In this document: one piece after another, positions 60,693 to 64,000 of the stretch
How the letters are laid out: each line of letters opens with the position of its first letter
Position numbering within the stretch: the first letter of the stretch is position 1
NCBI GenBank assembly: GCA_031082185.1
Contig: JAVHLI010000001.1
Coordinates: 1-64,000, forward strand
Source: a bacterium
GTDB lineage: Bacteria > Sysuimicrobiota > Sysuimicrobiia > Sysuimicrobiales > Humicultoraceae
Direction of reading: 5' to 3'
DNA length: 64,000 nt
Translations under genes and position numbers: made by a program
Notes under the pieces: model-generated
The model's input: only the letters and a program-made list of their open reading frames with translations
Databases searched by the model: none
What the model was told of the DNA's origin: nothing

Positions 60693-61042
60693 GCATCAAG
60701 CGTATCGATCCTGGGCCGAGGTTCAGTGGAGCTGTTGTTCATGGCCAGACGGTCTATACCGCCGGTCAAACGGCCTCTGACCCCTCAGCCGGGGTGCACG
60801 GCCAGACAGAGCAGGTGTTGCAGAAAATCGACGGCTTGCTGGCTGCCGCCGGGACGGACAAGTCGAAGCTCCTGTCGACCACGGTATACCTGTCCGATAT
60901 CCGCTACTTCGATGAGATGAACGCAGCCTGGGAGGCGTGGGTCGACAAGACCAACCTACCAACGCGCGCTACCGTCGAGGCCAAGCTCGCCTCTCCACGG
61001 CTCCTGGTCGAAATCGTCGTCACTGCGGCGCTCTCAGGGTAG
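60689..61042 (+). CDS. ridA: RidA-family imine/enamine deaminase
   Basis: A 117-residue YjgF/UK114 protein: VYTAGQTASDPSAGVHGQTE, LSTTVYLSDIRYFDEMNAAW, and the arginine motif TRATVEAKLASPRLLVEIVV. RidA hydrolyses reactive enamine/imine intermediates to keto acids and ammonia. The functional Arg in PTRATVEA is present. It ends the operon, which suggests that an imine arises in the pathway. A hairpin follows the stop. Confidence 0.92.
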   Translation: MSIKRIDPGPRFSGAVVHGQTVYTAGQTASDPSAGVHGQTEQVLQKIDGLLAAAGTDKSKLLSTTVYLSDIRYFDEMNAAWEAWVDKTNLPTRATVEAKLASPRLLVEIVVTAALSG

Positions 61043-61044
61043 GG

Positions 61045-61090
61045 AGACCCCCGGATCCAACCCCCTGGGGTCTGAGCACATCTGAGCACA
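61045..61090 (+). terminator. Hairpin after ridA plus a tandem 10-bp repeat
   Basis: AGACCCC (61045-61051) pairs with GGGGTCT (61067-61073). No T-tract follows, so termination is only possible, not certain. The sequence TCTGAGCACA then occurs twice in tandem (61071-61090). Confidence 0.4.
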
Positions 61091-61941
61091 TAGGCTCAAG
61101 CCGGCCGGCCTCTCGGACTGCATGGGCGTGGGTCGGAGGCCGGCCCTGCTGGACCGTGCGCGTCTTCGACGGAAGTGGAAGCGGGGCTCACAGCACCAGC
61201 GAGTCTGTGCAGACTCTGACCCGCGTGGGGGGCAACTCCAAGATCCCTCCTAACATCACAGAAGTTTCTCAATATGCAACATACAACCCTCTCGTACACT
61301 GGCCCTCAGCTACGAGCTCTCATGACCGCAGTCTCCCCTAGGGCTCTTTTCTTCAGGCGTGGTATGAGTATGGCGCCGGAGGCCAACCTCTCCCTCAGGT
61401 CGGTCATCCAGAACGAGTCGATGAGACGACTCACCGCCTGGGACGCGATCATCGCCAGCATTTACGGCATGAACTTCGAGTCCATGCCCGAGTTGCGCTG
61501 GAACTTCGGCTCCCCGGTGCAACCTCCGTTCGTATTCCGTGGCGGTCCAAGACCTCTCCCGTTCGTCTGCCCAGACGGTCCCTTGGTCAGGGAGATCAGC
61601 ATCAGCACTCGCCGCAAAATCCCGCGTTTCGTCCATGTACCTCCCTCACGAATTTCCGGATCCCCCCGCACGGAATACCGGCCAGCAGCAGCGTCTCGCT
61701 GTTCATCTTCTCCGTGCTCGACCGTCGAAGACTCTCCTTCCTCTGCGTGCAGTGGCTTCGGGCACGCGGGGTTCGTTCCTGGCCGGCGGCAAGTGTGTCG
61801 CTTAGCGCTGTCACCACTCACCTTGCGCCTTTTCCAGTCCCGTAGCTCCTCCGGCCCGGCCCGTCAAGCCAGCGACGCTTGACCGCCCGGGCCTCCGGCG
61901 CTCGCGCCCATGGCGACTCTATCGAGAAGGGAGATGGTCGC
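61091..61941 (+). other. About 850 bp with no supported gene
   Basis: Open frames exist on both strands (for example 61274-61882 plus and 61310-61636 minus) but none has a convincing start, codon pattern or motif. A minus-strand stretch reading VNAGDDRVPGGESSHRLVLD looks somewhat protein-like and could be gene debris. I see no RNA gene. Confidence 0.5.
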
Positions 61942-62859
61942 ATGGGGACGGGTGGCACACGGCCCGACGGCGGGCAGCTGAGCGAAGAGAACGCCGCGGA
62001 TTGTCGGGCAAGTGCAGTTGAGCAGGTCGCGCGCTGGCAGGATGAGACCCTGGTAGGACGGCTGGCCGAGGTTGGCGGCGCGGCCCTTTCGGTTCGGGAG
62101 CTCCTTGCGCTTCTGCTCCGGGCGCGCGGGGCGAGAGAGAGCTCTGCGGCAACCTCCGCGCGGCTCGCGACGAGGTTCCCTTCCACGGCGCACCTCGCGC
62201 AGGCCGGTCTACCCGAACTGATTCGCGAGGGCGGCCTGTCGCTACGGCAGGCCGCAACGGTCGTCGCGGCGCGCGAGTTGGGCCGCCGCCTCTACGCCGC
62301 GCCGTCCGCACGCCGGCCCACGGTCCGGACGCCGGCCGACATCGCGGCGCTCGTGGGACCGGACATGCGGTATCTGGACCGGGAACACTTCCGCGTGGTC
62401 TTGCTCAGCACCCGGCACGACGTGCTGGCCGTCGAGGAGGTGGCCGTCGGCGGACTCAACAGCGCGGTGATCCACCCCCGCGAGGTGTTCAAGGCGGCGA
62501 TCCGCGCCAGCGCGGCGGCGGTGATCCTGGTCCACAACCATCCCTCGGGCGATCCTGAGCCGAGCGCGGACGACCTCCGCATCACGGCGCGGCTGGCGGA
62601 GGTCGGGCGGGTGGTGGGGATCGAGGTGCTGGACCACGTGGTGGTGGGGGATGGACGGTACGTGAGCCTGCGGGAGCGCGGGGCCATGGGGGATGCCGGA
62701 AGGGTGGCTCCCGACCATCCGGAGATCCGGGCGCTTGGCGGCTCCAGTCCCGTGATAGCCAGCGTGCCGGCACCGGCTCGGGGGCCGCGGACTCAATGCA
62801 GGATCTCTCCGGTCCAGCGGTCCCGATGCGCCCAGAACGGGCACTTGGGACACGGTTGA
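61942..62859 (+). CDS. radC: RadC-family (JAB-domain) protein
   Basis: A 305-residue protein. N-terminal UPF0758-type helix-hairpin region (LSVRELLALLLRARGARESS), then the JAB metalloprotease fold: AVEEVAVGGLNSAVIHPREV, the metal motif ILVHNHPSGDPEPSADD with His, His and Asp, and a final LDHVVVGDGRYVSLRERG. Bacterial RadC proteins are often mobile-element genes linked to DNA repair or recombination, exact role unsettled. The last 55 residues are beyond the domain and overlap the opposing gene by 67 bases. The ATG has GAAGGGAG upstream. Confidence 0.9.
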   Translation: MGTGGTRPDGGQLSEENAADCRASAVEQVARWQDETLVGRLAEVGGAALSVRELLALLLRARGARESSAATSARLATRFPSTAHLAQAGLPELIREGGLSLRQAATVVAARELGRRLYAAPSARRPTVRTPADIAALVGPDMRYLDREHFRVVLLSTRHDVLAVEEVAVGGLNSAVIHPREVFKAAIRASAAAVILVHNHPSGDPEPSADDLRITARLAEVGRVVGIEVLDHVVVGDGRYVSLRERGAMGDAGRVAPDHPEIRALGGSSPVIASVPAPARGPRTQCRISPVQRSRCAQNGHLGHG

Positions 62860-63179
62860 CCCTCGGGATAGTCCACCCCCTCCTCGTGGGGACACCCGAT
62901 GATGCGGTCGGTCATCACGACCGTCTTGGTCCCGTGTCGCTCGATGAACGCCAGGATCTCCCTGCCGATTGCCGGGTCACTGCGCACGTCCCGATCTTCG
63001 GCAACCCAGCGTTCCAACGGGTCGGCCTCAGCACCTTCTGAGGCTACGATGCCGACGGCAACTTTCGTCGCGCAGGTATCATCCGGCCCATAGAAGGCCA
63101 CGGTGGCGACGGGATACCCTCGAAAGCCCCGACGTGCCTTCTTCTTCAGGGGCGACGATGATCGACGTGTGGACTCCAC
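62793..63179 (-). CDS. Conserved hypothetical Cys-rich protein
   Basis: A 128-residue protein of a family I know only as conserved hypothetical: YPVATVAFYGPDDTCATKVA, RDVRSDPAIGREILAFIERH and a C-terminal Cys/His set (RIIGCPHEEGVDYPEG, CPKCPFWAHRDRWTG) likely to bind zinc. It is convergent with radC and overlaps its 3' end. The function is unknown. The start is uncertain: the first 15 residues are basic and may be extra. Confidence 0.7.
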   Translation of the reverse strand: MESTRRSSSPLKKKARRGFRGYPVATVAFYGPDDTCATKVAVGIVASEGAEADPLERWVAEDRDVRSDPAIGREILAFIERHGTKTVVMTDRIIGCPHEEGVDYPEGQPCPKCPFWAHRDRWTGEILH

Positions 63180-63273
63180 TCAGTATCACCTGGGATTGTC
63201 ATGCGGTGCCCAACGGCGCGCATCACACGCTGCGCCGGAGCGCAGCGGAGTTGCAGTTGGGTGCATGCGCTCG

Positions 63274-64000
63274 TTATGCGCCATCATGGACTTCAGTTCG
63301 AGTTTTCCCGAAAAATAGCGCATTGACCAACTCTGTTGCACGCTCATCAGGAGCAGTCGGGTATGGATAGCCCAAGCACTCCGCTGTTGCCTTCGTTAGC
63401 CATCGAAACAGATCCATAGTTGCTAACAGCGCTCGCCTGACGTCATCTTCGTCATGATGGGCAAACGCACCGCGTAGTCTTTCCAGAACGCGAGGGTCTG
63501 CCCATTGTTCCAAGAAACGTCCGCCATACCAGGTATCGTAGTACGAGCCATTTCGGGCCTGGGCGTGCCATTCCATCGCCCTCAGCAACAAGCGTTTCAT
63601 ATAGCCGTCGCAACACGCGCTCTGGCAGTCCATAATTCCCCGCGCCGCAGTTTCTTCGCGGTCCAGACAGCGTGATACCAGAAGTCGTTGATAGCCTCAA
63701 GGAACTCAGATTGCGTGGGCAGACGAGAAGGTGCAGGCTCCGCAGAGAGCGGATTCAATCGGGCTGCCAGGCCGTCTCTATCAAGAAGCACGCGGCTCCC
63801 GCGGCGGAATACCTCTGTAACTTCGGGCGGGAAGCCATGTTGGATCATTTGCTCAACTTTCGCACAGGGGATGATTGAGAAGTCTACGTCGAGACCGCCC
63901 TCGAAAAGGACACGACGTTCCATTCCACCCCCGGTCGCCGTCGGTTCGACAAACGTGATCCAAGAATCGCCAATGTTCTTCAGCCAATCAGCACTTGTCA
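63274..64000 (-). pseudogene. Aminoglycoside 6-adenylyltransferase-like gene, frameshifted, 5' end outside window
   Basis: The N-terminal part (read from the right edge) has RRVLFEGGLDVDFSIIP, the nucleotidyl-transferase Asp pair of ANT(6)/AadK-type enzymes, then FLEAINDFWYHAVWTAKKLR. Near 63610-63630 the frame changes: RRGELWTA continues only in another frame as CCDGYMKRLLLRAMEWHAQA, YYDTWYGGRFLEQWADPRVL and DLFRWLTKATAECLGYPYP. The shift corresponds to one missing base. These enzymes adenylylate streptomycin. As it stands the gene is broken, unless the shift is a sequencing error. Confidence 0.75.

Noticed and set aside
61274-61882. A 202-codon plus-strand frame after ridA
   Set aside because: No ribosome site, Ser/Arg/Pro-rich random-like composition and no family features.
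1-64000. CRISPR arrays and rRNA genes
   Set aside because: No regularly spaced direct repeats and no rRNA-like conserved segments were seen.

Overview
The window is high-GC bacterial chromosome (coding third positions are mostly G/C) with a conserved backbone block at the left and several accessory blocks. The gene order rpsF-ssb-rpsR-(DUF2232)-rplI-dnaB is the replication/ribosome cluster often found near the origin in Gram-positive and other Terrabacteria-like lineages. LytTR and NarL two-component pairs, possibly F420-linked chemistry, a tripartite tricarboxylate transporter (TTT) and much IS debris suggest an uncultured soil or thermal high-GC Terrabacteria-type organism. No 16S rRNA gene is present, so the taxon cannot be fixed from this window.

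Layout. 1-1.1 kb: IS630 and IS1-type transposase debris. 1.1-2.7 kb: a DNA methyltransferase with a nuclease-like C-terminus (minus strand). 2.9-8.3 kb: rpsF operon and dnaB. The rpsF leader carries a perfect hairpin, S6 has a long Pro/Gln/Glu-rich tail, and DnaB carries an intein exactly in its P-loop. 8.3-14.9 kb: metabolic and regulatory backbone (citrate synthase, alpha/beta hydrolase, sigma factor, LytS/LytTR-type pair, SDR, M20 hydrolase with altered metal-site motifs). 14.9-25.2 kb: tRNA-Glu(UUC) followed directly by a tyrosine integrase, two excisionase-like proteins, a NarL-type two-component pair, and many orphan genes (sigma-like proteins, a cyclase-like protein, a SWIM zinc-finger protein, a winged-helix protein). 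This looks like an integrated element or island.

25.2-32.8 kb: a five-gene sugar-type ABC transporter and Gfo/Idh/MocA dehydrogenase cassette, lying between degraded IS256-family copies in the same orientation, with an IS3-type fragment and a hydrolase gene tail. 32.8-36.8 kb: a permease, a class A beta-lactamase-fold serine hydrolase, a DUF6788 pseudogene and a possible PD-(D/E)XK protein. 37-49.9 kb: a compact type IV secretion/conjugation module (VirB10-, VirB2-, VirB3-, VirB4-, TrbJ- and TrbL-like proteins, VirD4), followed by a ribbon-helix-helix protein, a CHC2 zinc-finger protein, a second SSB and small genes. No relaxase or VirB11 is seen. 49.9-51.1 kb: a decayed IS630 element with recognisable ends and flanking TA.

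51.1-61.1 kb: a catabolic operon, apparently read from a leaderless promoter: GntR regulator, LLM monooxygenase, TctC-TctB-TctA transporter, enolase-superfamily enzyme, octopine-dehydrogenase-family enzyme, M24 creatinase/prolidase-fold enzyme, a truncated NCS2 permease and RidA, with a divergent SDR. The enzyme set suggests uptake and breakdown of an N-substituted organic acid that passes through an imine/enamine. This is the strongest candidate for an undescribed pathway. 61.9-64 kb: a RadC-family protein, a conserved Cys-rich protein, and a frameshifted aminoglycoside 6-adenylyltransferase-like gene running off the right edge.
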